Source: an uncultured Selenomonadaceae bacterium | Lineage (GTDB): Bacteria > Bacillota > Negativicutes > Selenomonadales > Selenomonadaceae | Assembly (NCBI GenBank): GCA_902778455.1 | Contig: CACYXR010000018.1 | Span: 1-64,000, forward strand | Direction: 5' to 3' | DNA: 64,000 nt | Program-made: the position numbers and the translations under genes | In this document: positions 43,018 to 51,913 of the stretch, in pieces | How the letters are laid out: each line of letters starts with the position of its first letter | How positions within the stretch are numbered: the stretch's first letter is position 1 | The notes under the pieces: model-generated | Databases searched by the model: none | Seen by the model: only the letters and a program-made list of their open reading frames with translations | Told to the model about the DNA's origin: nothing

Positions 43018-43163
43018 CTGTTCACCACCTTTCCTTTCGTTATATGTATGGATTTATATGGAATGCTCCCTTTCCGGAACCAGTCCATCAAAACCATCCG
43101 ATTATATATCGAAAAAAAAGCGGAATTTCTTAATACCAATATCAGGCCAAAATTGCAAAAATA

Positions 43164-43934
43164 TTATTCTTCTTCCCCGCTCCGGGGAACAGGCACAAGC
43201 TGGTCGCCGGGCGAGGCCATGCTGGATCGTCTGCCCGTGTAAATACTGCGCGTCAGGCGCGCGGAATGACCGGGATCGAGCGACGCAAGCACTTTCGCAG
43301 CCTGGGACTCATCCATTTTTTGCAGCACGGCAACGGCAATTTCGTCGTCGAGATCGGTCATGATGTCAGCGGCCGCCTCCGGCTTCATTTCATTATAGAG
43401 TTTCGCCAGCTTCGAGACGCGCTTTCTTTCTGCGGCCTCCGCTTCTTTCTGCTGTTTTTCGATTTCTTCCTGCGTCAGCACGATCGGCTTGGATTCTTCT
43501 TCCTTCTTGATCGGCGTCGGCTTATCGTCCTTCTTTTCGTCTTTCTTGTCGTCTTTTTTACCGTCCTCCGGCTTCTTTTCCCCTTCGGCGGGCTGTTCCT
43601 CCGGCGGCGGCGACGAGAGCTTTTCGTCAACGGCTTTTGCCGCCGGCTGGAAAATATATTCGTCGAAAACCGCCGGAGTCTTTTTTATCGGCTCCACGAT
43701 ATACTCGCTGATGAAAGGCAGCGCGTGCTGATCGATCTGTTCGTTGGCCTCGTATACGTCAAAAACGCGAAGATAGACGCCGGCAAAAAATCCGGCCGCA
43801 ACGATCCCGGCCAAAGCAAGCAAAATTGCAATGAATTTCAGCAGACGTCTCCCGAATCGACGCAAAGCCGATTCTTCCGCAACTTCCAGCTGTTCAGTTG
43901 TCTCTTCCGCCGGTTCTGTCGGCTTTGTCGCCAT
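43164..43934 (-). CDS. MotE-like protein with MgtE N-terminal domain
   Basis: A 256-residue membrane protein. One helix (about 33-55) precedes a charged Lys/Pro/Glu linker and a C-terminal MgtE-N/FliG-like domain (SKLAKLYNEMKPEAAADIMT then DLDDEIAVAVLQKMDES). Such MotE or YlxF proteins lie between fliJ and fliK in Firmicutes; related proteins chaperone stator components. Exact role here is inferred. Confidence 0.8.
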   Translation of the reverse strand: MATKPTEPAEETTEQLEVAEESALRRFGRRLLKFIAILLALAGIVAAGFFAGVYLRVFDVYEANEQIDQHALPFISEYIVEPIKKTPAVFDEYIFQPAAKAVDEKLSSPPPEEQPAEGEKKPEDGKKDDKKDEKKDDKPTPIKKEEESKPIVLTQEEIEKQQKEAEAAERKRVSKLAKLYNEMKPEAAADIMTDLDDEIAVAVLQKMDESQAAKVLASLDPGHSARLTRSIYTGRRSSMASPGDQLVPVPRSGEEE

Positions 43935-43975
43935 CGTGTCACCTACTTTGCATCGCCGTCAAATTGTAACCCCGT

Positions 43976-44605
43976 TCACCTATACAAATCCAGAACGGAC
44001 GAAACGTATTGCTGTGTCTCGCTGTACGGGGGGACGCCGCCATATTCGCGCACGGCTTCCGGCCCGGCGTTGTATGCGGCAACCGCCTTTCGGACGTCGC
44101 CTCCAAACGTATCCAGCATTTGTTTCAGATATTTTGCGCCGCCTTCGATATTCTGCGCCGCGTCATAGGGATTGACCCCCAAGGATTCCGCTGTTTCCGG
44201 CATCAGCTGCATAACGCCGACGGCTCCCGTGGCGGAAATCGCGCCCTGCTCATAGCCGGACTCGACCTCGGCGACCGCCGAGACGAGATTAGGATCTACG
44301 CCGTATTTTCCCGCCGCTTCCTGGATGACAGGCAGATAAGCGCTGTCCTGCGGCACGGAAAGCGGCAGGTTATCCGCCTTTCCCGCAACAGATGCGGGCT
44401 TTTCCTCCCCCTTCGCCCTCTGCGCATTTTGCGAAGGCGACTGGGGCGCAGCAGCACCGCTTCCCCGATTCGGCGTTTTCGACTTGATCTCGTCCTTCAG
44501 CATCTGTTGAAAGCCTACCGCACCGCCTCTGGGCCGCCGCATACCGATTTTATATTCAATATCCTCTATCCTATTGACCACCGCGTTGATCGATGAAAAA
44601 TCCAT
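43976..44605 (-). CDS. Lytic transglycosylase, SLT domain, flagellar
   Basis: A 209-residue peptidoglycan lytic transglycosylase. The catalytic Glu is in AVAEVESGYEQGAIS (near 115), followed by GAVGVMQLMPETAESLG and AAYNAGPEAVREYGG. No signal peptide is visible, so export through the flagellar apparatus is possible. It probably opens the cell wall for rod passage. Its stop shares a base with the fliJ stop region, so the two genes abut. Confidence 0.9.
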   Translation of the reverse strand: MDFSSINAVVNRIEDIEYKIGMRRPRGGAVGFQQMLKDEIKSKTPNRGSGAAAPQSPSQNAQRAKGEEKPASVAGKADNLPLSVPQDSAYLPVIQEAAGKYGVDPNLVSAVAEVESGYEQGAISATGAVGVMQLMPETAESLGVNPYDAAQNIEGGAKYLKQMLDTFGGDVRKAVAAYNAGPEAVREYGGVPPYSETQQYVSSVLDLYR

Positions 44606-45060
44606 TACGCGCCCGCCTTTCTCATATATAGCTGAAGCCCGATCTCGTCGAGCATCTTGTTTTCTTCAAACAGGATTTCATCTTTGTATTGCTGCAGCCT
44701 TTTTTCCTTGAGCTGCTCGATGCTTTTGAGCTTCGACATCATTTCCAGCAGTTCTTTCAGCCGCTGCTGGCGCACGTTTTGCGCCTCCAGGATCGTCTGC
44801 TGCTGCTGCTCTATTTGCTGGCGTTTCCAGTTCACATAGCTGGTAAAGGTCATGACGCGGCCGACGCTGATGCGCTTGCCCGCTTTCGTCTGCTCCGCGT
44901 ATTCCGCCTGAACCTTCTGCATATCCTGCAAGTATTCGGCCAGCTTCGCCCGCGCTTCTTCCAGCGCGCGCGTCGCTTCCGCAAAGCGGCGCTCGGCGTC
45001 CTCCTTTTTGCGGCGCGTAACGCCCAGGAGCGTTTCCAGTTTGAAACGGAATTTTTTCAT
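44605..45060 (-). CDS. fliJ: Flagellar export chaperone FliJ
   Basis: A 151-residue all-helical coiled coil starting MKKFRFKLETLLGVTRRKKE, typical of FliJ, the central stalk of the FliI ATPase ring. Gln-rich central helices (KRQQIEQQQQTILEAQNVRQ) continue the coil. Confidence 0.9.
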   Translation of the reverse strand: MKKFRFKLETLLGVTRRKKEDAERRFAEATRALEEARAKLAEYLQDMQKVQAEYAEQTKAGKRISVGRVMTFTSYVNWKRQQIEQQQQTILEAQNVRQQRLKELLEMMSKLKSIEQLKEKRLQQYKDEILFEENKMLDEIGLQLYMRKAGA

Positions 45061-45083
45061 ACGTCACCCCGTTGTTGGATGCA

Positions 45084-45135
45084 CACCTCATCCGTCGCGC
45101 TCCGCGCGCCACCTTCCCCTCAAGGGGAAGGCAAG
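45084..45135. repeat. Dispersed palindromic repeat between fliI and fliJ
   Basis: CACCTCATCCGTCGCGCTCC, then GCGCCACC and the hairpin CTTCCCCTCAAGGGGAAG. A degenerate GCCCTTCAAGGGAAAGGC lies 45 bases further on. It resembles short palindromic repeats scattered between genes in many Firmicutes. Confidence 0.75.
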
Positions 45136-45201
45136 ATAACACTTCATTCATGTATCACGAAACATTCCGCTGGCACGTTTCGCCCTTCAAGGGAAAGGCT
45201 T

Positions 45202-46509
45202 TTATATCGATTCCAATGCCTTCTTCATTTCCTCGAAGCTGGTGACCTCGAAGACGCCCTGGCAAAGGAAATCATTGATTGCGTCGATTTTCTGGATGGC
45301 CTCGTCGATCCGTTTGCTGGAGCCCTTGACATAGGCGCCGATGTGGATCAGATCCTCGGCTTCCTTGTAGACCGCCATCAATGCGCGCATATGCTGCGCC
45401 GCTTCCCTGTGCTCCTTTGTCACCACGTCGGTCATGACACGGCTGACGCTGGCGAGGATATCGATGGCGGGAAAATGGTTTTGCGCGGCAATCGCGCGGG
45501 AAAGCACGATATGGCCGTCCAGGATGCTTCGCACGGCGTCGGCTATCGGCTCGTTCATATCGTCGCCGTCCACGAGAACGGTGTAGATGCCGGTGATCGA
45601 GCCCCGGGCGCTGGTGCCCGCCCGCTCCAAAAGCCGCGGCAAAAGCGCGAAGACCGACGGCGTATAGCCCCGCGTCGCCGGAGGCTCGCCGATGGTCAGC
45701 CCCACCTCGCGCTGCGCCATCGCAAAGCGCGTGACGGAGTCCATCATCAATACCACGCGCCGCCCCTGATCGCGGAAATATTCGGCGATGGCCGTGGCGG
45801 TCATCGCGCCTTTGATGCGGACCAAAGCGGGCTTGTCCGACGTCGCGACGACGACGACGGAACGCTTCAGGCCTTCCTCACCGAGATCGCGCTCGATGAA
45901 ATCGCGAACCTCGCGGCCGCGCTCGCCGACAAGCGAAATCACGCTGATGTCGGCTTCCGTATTGCGGGCAATCATCGAAAGGAGCGTCGATTTGCCGACG
46001 CCGCTGCCCGCCATGATGCCGATACGCTGGCCGGAGCCGAGGGTAATCAGCCCGTCGATGGCGCGGACGCCGACATACAATGAATCCTTGATCCGTGGCC
46101 GCTGCAAAGGATCCGGCGGCTCGGCGTGGAGCGGATATTCCGTTCGGGAAAGGATCGGCCCTTTGCCGTCCATCGGGTTGCCGAGGCCGTCAAGAACGCG
46201 CCCCAACAGCTCCATGCCGACCTTGACCTGCAAAGTCTTTTGCGCCGATATGACCTCACACCCCGGCCCGATGCCCTGCATCTCGCCAATCGGCATCAGG
46301 AGCACAAGGCCCTCGCGGAAGCCCACGACCTCCGCAGGGATTGGAGCGACATTCGGGAAGCGCGATTTGATATAGCAAAGCTCTCCAAGGCTGACATTCG
46401 GCCCCTTGGACTCGATGACAAGCCCGATGACCTGCGTGACCTTGCCGCTCATCTTGATGGACTCGGTGTCCTCAATCGCGCGGGAAAATTTTTTCAGATT
46501 CAGTTCCAT
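45202..46509 (-). CDS. fliI: Flagellum-specific ATPase FliI
   Basis: A 435-residue export ATPase. Walker A is MAGSGVGKSTLLSMIARN near 170, Walker B VVLMMDSVTRFAMAQREVGL near 245, and the signature is TRGYTPSVFALLPRLLERAG. It forms a hexamer at the export gate with FliH and FliJ. Confidence 0.97.
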   Translation of the reverse strand: MELNLKKFSRAIEDTESIKMSGKVTQVIGLVIESKGPNVSLGELCYIKSRFPNVAPIPAEVVGFREGLVLLMPIGEMQGIGPGCEVISAQKTLQVKVGMELLGRVLDGLGNPMDGKGPILSRTEYPLHAEPPDPLQRPRIKDSLYVGVRAIDGLITLGSGQRIGIMAGSGVGKSTLLSMIARNTEADISVISLVGERGREVRDFIERDLGEEGLKRSVVVVATSDKPALVRIKGAMTATAIAEYFRDQGRRVVLMMDSVTRFAMAQREVGLTIGEPPATRGYTPSVFALLPRLLERAGTSARGSITGIYTVLVDGDDMNEPIADAVRSILDGHIVLSRAIAAQNHFPAIDILASVSRVMTDVVTKEHREAAQHMRALMAVYKEAEDLIHIGAYVKGSSKRIDEAIQKIDAINDFLCQGVFEVTSFEEMKKALESI

Positions 46510-46522
46510 AAATTCAGTTCCA

Positions 46523-47449
46523 TCATTTCATGGCGTCCTGTATGGATTTTCGGATCAGCTCCAGCTGTGTCGAAAGCCGCGCGTCCACATTGCCGTTGGG
46601 CGTCTCAATGACGACGTCGCCCACCGTGAGATTTTGGTCGGAATGGACTTCCAGAAGCGCCTGTCCTTCAAGCAGGCCCTGAAATTCCGAACGTCCCATC
46701 AACACAAGGTCGTAACTCTCAGGCGCGACGCGGATATGAACTTCGCTTTGGTCCTTGACCTTCATCAGCGCCGTCCGCACCAGCGGCAGGATGATGGTCG
46801 GCACGTCGAGGAAGTGCTGGGGCAGCACATGATCGGCGATCTCCATCGCCAATGCTGCGATTTCGTTTTCCGCGCCCTGCACATAGACGCGGCATTCCTC
46901 CTTCGCGTCCGCAAGCGTTTTTTCCGCTTTCGCGTTCGCGTCGAGAATCGTCTGCTTTTCTTCCTCTCTGACCTGCCGTATGCCTTCCTCGCGCCCTTCG
47001 GCAAGGCCCTGTTCATGGCCCTCTTTTTTCGCGTCCTCCATGATATGGCGCGCCTGCTCGTGGGCGTCGTCGAGGATCGCTTTCGTCTCCTGCTCGGCGT
47101 CCGCGCGCATGACCGCGCAATCCGTTTTCGCCTTGGAAAGCATATGCTCCGCATCTTTTTTCAAGACGTGGCACTCCGCCATCATGGCTTCGCGGGCTTT
47201 TTCCGTCGCTTCCTTTGCGGAGGCGATTTCTTTTTCCGCCTCGGCCTTCAAGAAAGAGATTTCCGCCTCAGCCTTTGCCTTCGCCTCGGCAATCTCTGCC
47301 GCGAGTTCGCCCTTCAGCTGATTCCCTTCTTCCGAAGAAAGCTGTTCTTCTCCAGTTTCCTCTTCCGGTTTTTCCTCCGGCGGGGGCGGCGGCGGAGCCT
47401 CGATGACGACGGGATCGCCCCAAACGGAGGCTTTAATGATCTTAGACAA
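46523..47449 (-). CDS. fliH: Flagellar export stator protein FliH
   Basis: A 308-residue FliI regulator. A proline/Glu-rich N-terminal part (PPPPPPEEKPEEETGEE) leads to a very long coiled coil (about 40-190) and a conserved C-terminal domain (LMKVKDQSEVHIRVAPESYD). It overlaps the end of fliG by 8 bases. Confidence 0.92.
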   Translation of the reverse strand: MSKIIKASVWGDPVVIEAPPPPPPEEKPEEETGEEQLSSEEGNQLKGELAAEIAEAKAKAEAEISFLKAEAEKEIASAKEATEKAREAMMAECHVLKKDAEHMLSKAKTDCAVMRADAEQETKAILDDAHEQARHIMEDAKKEGHEQGLAEGREEGIRQVREEEKQTILDANAKAEKTLADAKEECRVYVQGAENEIAALAMEIADHVLPQHFLDVPTIILPLVRTALMKVKDQSEVHIRVAPESYDLVLMGRSEFQGLLEGQALLEVHSDQNLTVGDVVIETPNGNVDARLSTQLELIRKSIQDAMK

Positions 47450-48476
47450 TCATTTCTTCTCCCTTTCCGCCGCGTGCGACAACAATCTCGCCCTTGTCCT
47501 CCAGGTTGCGGATGACGTTGACGATTCTCTGCTGCGCTTCTTCGACGTCGCGGATCTTGACCGGGCCCATGAACTCGATTTCCTCGCGCAGCATATCCGC
47601 CGCACGGGAGGACATGTTCTTGAAGACCTTGTCGGCGACTTCCTTCGGCGTCGCTTTCAGCGAGAGCGACAAATCCTTGTTGTCGACATCGCGCAAAATC
47701 CTCTGGATGGAACGGTCGTCGATCATGACGATATCCTCGAACACGAACATGAGCTTCTTGATTTCCTCGGTAAGCTCCGGATTGTCGACTTCGAGAGTCT
47801 CGATGATGGCTTTTTCCGAAGTGCGGTCGACGCGGTTCAAAATCTCGACGATTGCCTTTACGCCGCCCGCCGTCGTGAAGTCCTGCGTAACGAGGGCGGA
47901 AAGCTTGCGTTCCAGAACGCGCTCGACTTCGCGGATGACGTCCGGCGAAGTGCGGTCCATCTCGGCGATGCGCTTCGCGACGTCCGCCTGCTTGTCCGAC
48001 GGCAGTGCGGTCAGGATCATCGCCGCCTGGTCGGAATCCAGGTAGGCCATGACCAGCGCAATCGTCTGCGGGTGCTCGTTCTGGATAAAGTTCAAAAGCT
48101 GGGAAGGATCGGTCTTCCGAAGGAAATCGAAGGGCCGAACCTGAAGGCTCGTGGTCAGGCGGCTCAGGATGTTGGCCGCCTTCTCGGAGCCGAGGGCTTT
48201 CTCGAGGACGTCCTGCGCGTATTCGAGGCCGCCCGTCGAGAGGTAATCCTGCGCCATCGCGAGCTGGTAGAACTCGCTGATGACATACGCCTTCTGATCG
48301 GGAGTGACCTGCTTCTGGCTGGCGATTTCCAGCGTGATGCGCTCGATCTCGTCGTCGCTCAGATGCTTGAACACCGGCGCGGAAAGCTCCGGGCCGAGCG
48401 TGATGAAGAGGATGGCCGCTTTCTGCTGGTTGGACATTTCCTCCAACGGCTGGTCATACATATCCATTTCCGGCAT
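47442..48476 (-). CDS. fliG: Flagellar motor switch protein FliG
   Basis: A 344-residue C-ring protein. It shows the N-terminal KAAILFITLGPELSAPVFKH, the EHPQTIALVMAYLDSDQAA middle-domain motif and the torque helix region KLMFVFEDIVMIDDRSIQRI with charged residues near the C-terminus. It couples stators to rotation. Confidence 0.97.
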   Translation of the reverse strand: MPEMDMYDQPLEEMSNQQKAAILFITLGPELSAPVFKHLSDDEIERITLEIASQKQVTPDQKAYVISEFYQLAMAQDYLSTGGLEYAQDVLEKALGSEKAANILSRLTTSLQVRPFDFLRKTDPSQLLNFIQNEHPQTIALVMAYLDSDQAAMILTALPSDKQADVAKRIAEMDRTSPDVIREVERVLERKLSALVTQDFTTAGGVKAIVEILNRVDRTSEKAIIETLEVDNPELTEEIKKLMFVFEDIVMIDDRSIQRILRDVDNKDLSLSLKATPKEVADKVFKNMSSRAADMLREEIEFMGPVKIRDVEEAQQRIVNVIRNLEDKGEIVVARGGKGEEMIV

Positions 48477-48482
48477 CCTTCA

Positions 48483-50165
48483 TCACTCCTCTGCGAGCCA
48501 TGTCTTGACAAGGAGGGCAACTTCCTCAGGCTTGTCGTTGATCAGCTTTTCGATCGCCTCTCGCTGAGCGATCAGCAGTTTTTCTTCCTCTGTGAGTTCC
48601 GCTTCGGGAATCTCGTTGTTCGCGATCGCCGCGGCGCGATACTCCTGCTGGAGCTGCTGCTGCTGACGCGCTTCTTCTTCCTGGCGCAAACGTTCCGCTT
48701 CTTCTTCCTGTCTCTGACGTTCTTCCTCTTCCTGTCTTGCCAATTCCGCCAGCCGCCTTTCTTCCTCAAGCCGCGCCTCCTCGGCCTCCCGCTCCAGACG
48801 CTCCTGACGCTTCTTCCAGAGGATGTAGCCGATGACGGAAGCAATGATTAGGATAATCAACGCTATTACTGCATACATAATCCGATTCTGCCTATCTATT
48901 TCTGCCTGTTCCGCGGCCGCCAGACGATCCGCGATCTCCGTGCTGAACGGCAGCGGCTCGACGGACACCGTGTCGCCGCGCTCGCGGTTCAGCCCCACAG
49001 CGGACGAGACGGAACGCATGATGCTGTCGCGCTGCGCCTGCGTAATGTCGTCGTTGACGAGCACCGCGATATTGACGCGCCGGATGGAGCCGGGCGAAGC
49101 GATGACTTTCTGCTTTTCCTCGTTGATCTCGTAGTTTTTGGTCGATTCCTTCTTCTCATAGTTCGCGTTGGCGACTTCCGCCTCCGCGACGTACCCGGGC
49201 ACGTTCGCCTGCACACCTGCAGGCCCGCCCGGATTGTTCGAAGTGCCGGTATAGCTCTCGCTCATGTCCTGCTGGCTGCGGATGATGCCGGAATCCTCGA
49301 CCACCGGCGTGAAGGTCTGCCGATCGATCTGTTTCTGGTCGAAATCCAGCTCCACATTGACGCGGACAAATGCGCGCCCCGCGCCCAGCGCCTGATCGAG
49401 AAGGCTCTGCACGTCCTTCTGCATCCGCTGCTGGACTTTGCGCGTCATTTCCATCTGGGTGATGGTCTTCGCGCTGACGCCTTTCTCCTCGTATTCGTCC
49501 TCGTCAGGATCGTTCAGGATCTTGCCGTGCTCGTCGACAATCGTGATATTTTCCGGCAAAAGCCCCTGGATGCTGTGCGCGGTCAGATTGACGATGCCTT
49601 TGATTTCCTGCTTCGTCAGCGTCTGGTCCGGCTTCAGCTTCAGCATGATCGAGGCCGTGGCCGGTTTCTCGTTTTTCTTGTAGAGGCTGTCCTCCGCAAG
49701 CACGATATGAACGCGGGCCCGATCAATCGCCGCGATCTGCTCAATGGTCCGTGTCAGTTCCCCCTGGAGTGCCTGCAAATAATTGACCTTGTTCTGGAAC
49801 TCCGTGACGCCCAGCTTGCTGTCGTCGAATATCTCGAAGCCCTTGTGCCCGCGCGGCAGTCCCTGTGTGGCGAGATCAAGCCGCACCGTATGCACGTCCT
49901 TGGACGAGACGAGCACCGTGACTCCGCCGTCGGTCTCCTGCACCTCATATGGAACTTTCTGCTCATTCAGCTTTGCAACAACGTCGCCGGCGTCCTTCGT
50001 CTCCATGTTCGTGAACAGGGGAACGAGGTCCGGCTTCCTTCCATATAGAAAGCTCGCGCCGACAATCGCAGCCACCAGCAGCACCACCGCGCCCAACGCG
50101 AGGTACCGCTGCTGCTTTGTCGTCTTGTTCCAAAGCTGCAGATACCGTTCTTTCCAGTCTGCCAT
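48483..50165 (-). CDS. fliF: Flagellar MS-ring protein FliF
   Basis: A 560-residue MS-ring subunit. Membrane helices lie near 25-45 and 425-445. Conserved ring-building motifs include LVPLFTNMETKDAGDVVAKL and ALQGELTRTIEQIAAIDRAR. A Glu/Arg-rich cytoplasmic helix (about 455-520) precedes the FliG-binding tail. ATG at 50165 is nine bases after AAGGG; an upstream ATG is too close. Confidence 0.96.
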   Translation of the reverse strand: MADWKERYLQLWNKTTKQQRYLALGAVVLLVAAIVGASFLYGRKPDLVPLFTNMETKDAGDVVAKLNEQKVPYEVQETDGGVTVLVSSKDVHTVRLDLATQGLPRGHKGFEIFDDSKLGVTEFQNKVNYLQALQGELTRTIEQIAAIDRARVHIVLAEDSLYKKNEKPATASIMLKLKPDQTLTKQEIKGIVNLTAHSIQGLLPENITIVDEHGKILNDPDEDEYEEKGVSAKTITQMEMTRKVQQRMQKDVQSLLDQALGAGRAFVRVNVELDFDQKQIDRQTFTPVVEDSGIIRSQQDMSESYTGTSNNPGGPAGVQANVPGYVAEAEVANANYEKKESTKNYEINEEKQKVIASPGSIRRVNIAVLVNDDITQAQRDSIMRSVSSAVGLNRERGDTVSVEPLPFSTEIADRLAAAEQAEIDRQNRIMYAVIALIILIIASVIGYILWKKRQERLEREAEEARLEEERRLAELARQEEEERQRQEEEAERLRQEEEARQQQQLQQEYRAAAIANNEIPEAELTEEEKLLIAQREAIEKLINDKPEEVALLVKTWLAEE

Positions 50166-50219
50166 CTTTTCCATCCCTTCGGCTCATACCAGACGCAGTC
50201 AATATTTTTAAGTCTTTAC

Positions 50220-50340
50220 TGCGGCTGCATGAGGCATCATTTGCGCCGCAGGCGCAAATGTAGCCTGCGAAGCAGGCGTATCTCAGTTCAAAATTTTATT
50301 GAAAAATTTGGCCTGAGATGAGTATCAATACGAAAAAGCA
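50220..50340. repeat. Hairpin-rich repeat in the fliE-fliF gap
   Basis: CATTTGCGCC/GGCGCAAATG (50238-50260) and GCCTGC/GCAGGC (50263-50277) form two adjacent perfect hairpins. The flanks are AT-rich. It probably belongs to another dispersed repeat family. Confidence 0.55.
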
Positions 50341-50348
50341 GGCACTGC

Positions 50349-50651
50349 TTATACCTGCATCCGCATGAGCTCCTGGTAGGCGGAAAGAGCCCGGTTCCTG
50401 ACCTGCATCGTAAGCTGAAGGGAAAGCTCCGCCTTCTGCGCGGCGATGACGACCTGAGAGATGTCGTCCACTTCCCCCGCGGCCAGTGCCGCGTCCATAG
50501 CCTCCGATTGATGCTGCAAATTATTCGTCTGTTTCAGCGCGTCAATCATATACTGGCTGAACGTCTTGACTTCCGGCTCGGGAAGCGTCTCGCCGAGATG
50601 GCTCGTCGCACTCATTTTCACCGGCGTCATCTGCAAGGGTTCCATGACCAT
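50349..50651 (-). CDS. fliE: Flagellar hook-basal body protein FliE
   Basis: A 100-residue rod-MS-ring adaptor. The C-terminal half (QVVIAAQKAELSLQLTMQVR then NRALSAYQELMRMQV) is the conserved FliE helix. ATG at 50651 is six bases after AGGTGA. Confidence 0.95.
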   Translation of the reverse strand: MVMEPLQMTPVKMSATSHLGETLPEPEVKTFSQYMIDALKQTNNLQHQSEAMDAALAAGEVDDISQVVIAAQKAELSLQLTMQVRNRALSAYQELMRMQV

Positions 50652-50689
50652 AATGTCACCTCATATATAAATAGTTGAAACCAACCCGT

Positions 50690-51151
50690 TTATCTTCCGA
50701 TTTCCAGCGCCTGGTTCGCCATCGCCTTGGCGGCATTGATGGCGGTCACATTCGCTTCGTAAGCGCGGGAGGCCGTGATCAGGTCGACCATTTCCGCGAC
50801 GGCGTTGACGTTCGGGCGCTCCACATATCCCTCGGCATTGGCGTCGGGATGCCCCGGATCGTATACCAGCGGCCCCTGCCGGCGATCCTCTTCGATGCGC
50901 ACGGCGCGGACGCCGTTCCCGCGATCGCGGTTCTTTCGATTCTTGTGCAGCGCGTGCGCCATGAAAAAGCCGAAGCCCTTCTGCTCATCATACTCGCGAG
51001 GCTGGAACACGACATAACGGCGATGATAAGCGCCGCCTTCCAGCGTGCGCGTCGTATTCGCGTTTGCCAGATTATTGGAAATCACGTCCATACGAAGACG
51101 CTCTGCCGTCAGGGCAGACGCTGACGTATCGATCCCACCGAACATGCTCAT
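50690..51151 (-). CDS. flgC: Flagellar proximal rod protein FlgC
   Basis: A 153-residue rod subunit. The N-terminal signature SALTAERLRMDVISNNLANA and the C-terminal EMVDLITASRAYEANVTAIN are typical. ATG at 51151 is eight bases after AAGGGG. Confidence 0.96.
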   Translation of the reverse strand: MSMFGGIDTSASALTAERLRMDVISNNLANANTTRTLEGGAYHRRYVVFQPREYDEQKGFGFFMAHALHKNRKNRDRGNGVRAVRIEEDRRQGPLVYDPGHPDANAEGYVERPNVNAVAEMVDLITASRAYEANVTAINAAKAMANQALEIGR

Positions 51152-51202
51152 ACTGATTACCCCTTTATATTTATTACTCCGACCATTAAAATCCACAAAA
51201 TC

Positions 51203-51228
51203 TTGCCTTCCCCTTGAGGGGAAGGGGG
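51203..51228. repeat. Partial dispersed repeat between flgB and flgC
   Basis: CTTGCCTTCCCCTTGAGGGG, the reverse complement of the end of the element at 45084-45135. Confidence 0.6.
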
Positions 51229-51259
51229 GATATTAAAGGCCAAAATAATGGAAGGCGCC

Positions 51260-51682
51260 TCAGCCCTCGCCATTCTGCATGACAGATTTGACTCGGGAGA
51301 TATACCCGCTGAGGGAGCGCGTCATCGCATTGTACCAGAGCTGGTTCTTCGCCAGGCTCGCCATTTCCATATCAATATCGACGTTGTTGTTGTCCACGCG
51401 CATGACCGTAGTATCGTCCCGCTCAACGCGCGCATCGGCCCGCTCGAATTTCTTGAAAGGCAAATGCCTGTCATGGGTACGAACCATCTGCAGCTTGCCC
51501 TTGTCGTCGTCCCCGTAAAGCTCCTTCGCAAGAAGCTCCTCAAAAACGACCTCGCTTCGCTTGAAATTCGGCGTATTGACGTTCGCGAGATTGTCCGAGA
51601 TGACCTCGTGCCGCAGGTTCGCGGCAGAAAGACCGCGCTCCATATAGTCGAACGTCGGCGCCCGCATAATCTGGTCGAGCAT
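51260..51682 (-). CDS. flgB: Flagellar proximal rod protein FlgB
   Basis: A 140-residue rod subunit with the LSAANLRHEVISDNLANVNT signature and a C-terminal NQLWYNAMTRSLSGYISRVK helix. ATG at 51682 is five bases after GGGAGGAG. It is the first gene of the flagellar operon. Confidence 0.95.
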   Translation of the reverse strand: MLDQIMRAPTFDYMERGLSAANLRHEVISDNLANVNTPNFKRSEVVFEELLAKELYGDDDKGKLQMVRTHDRHLPFKKFERADARVERDDTTVMRVDNNNVDIDMEMASLAKNQLWYNAMTRSLSGYISRVKSVMQNGEG

Positions 51683-51913
51683 AAAAACTCCTCCCATAAG
51701 GAACTAAAGAAAAAGCACGCAAAATCCGCCCCGAGAGGCCTCTTGGCTGAACCAAGAAGAAAATCGGCGCGAAAGCATACTCCCCCATTAAGGTTAGCTT
51801 TTCCTATTTTACCATTTTTTTCGGCAGATAATACCCCTCTAACCAAAATTTTGGGTTATTTTTTATAAAAATAGTCTTTTTATCCCAAACCCATCAACAA
51901 ATAGTTCTTTTGT
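51683..51913 (-). promoter_or_regulatory. codY-flgB intergenic region, likely start of the flagellar operon
   Basis: 231 bases. A TAAAAT box at 51806-51811 has only a poor -35 (GTATTA). The presumed 5' untranslated region folds a TCTTGG/CCAAGA hairpin (51741-51757). I looked for a c-di-GMP riboswitch and for sigma-28 boxes and saw neither convincingly. No clear terminator follows codY, so read-through is possible. Confidence 0.3.

Noticed and set aside
44689..48851. Long plus-strand frames opposite fliJ, fliI, fliH, fliG and fliF
   Set aside because: Each mirrors a conserved flagellar gene and shows no start signal or domain.
51683..51913. Possible c-di-GMP riboswitch before flgB
   Set aside because: A hairpin is present, but the conserved core (GCAAA..ACC, GNRA tetraloop with receptor) could not be matched.
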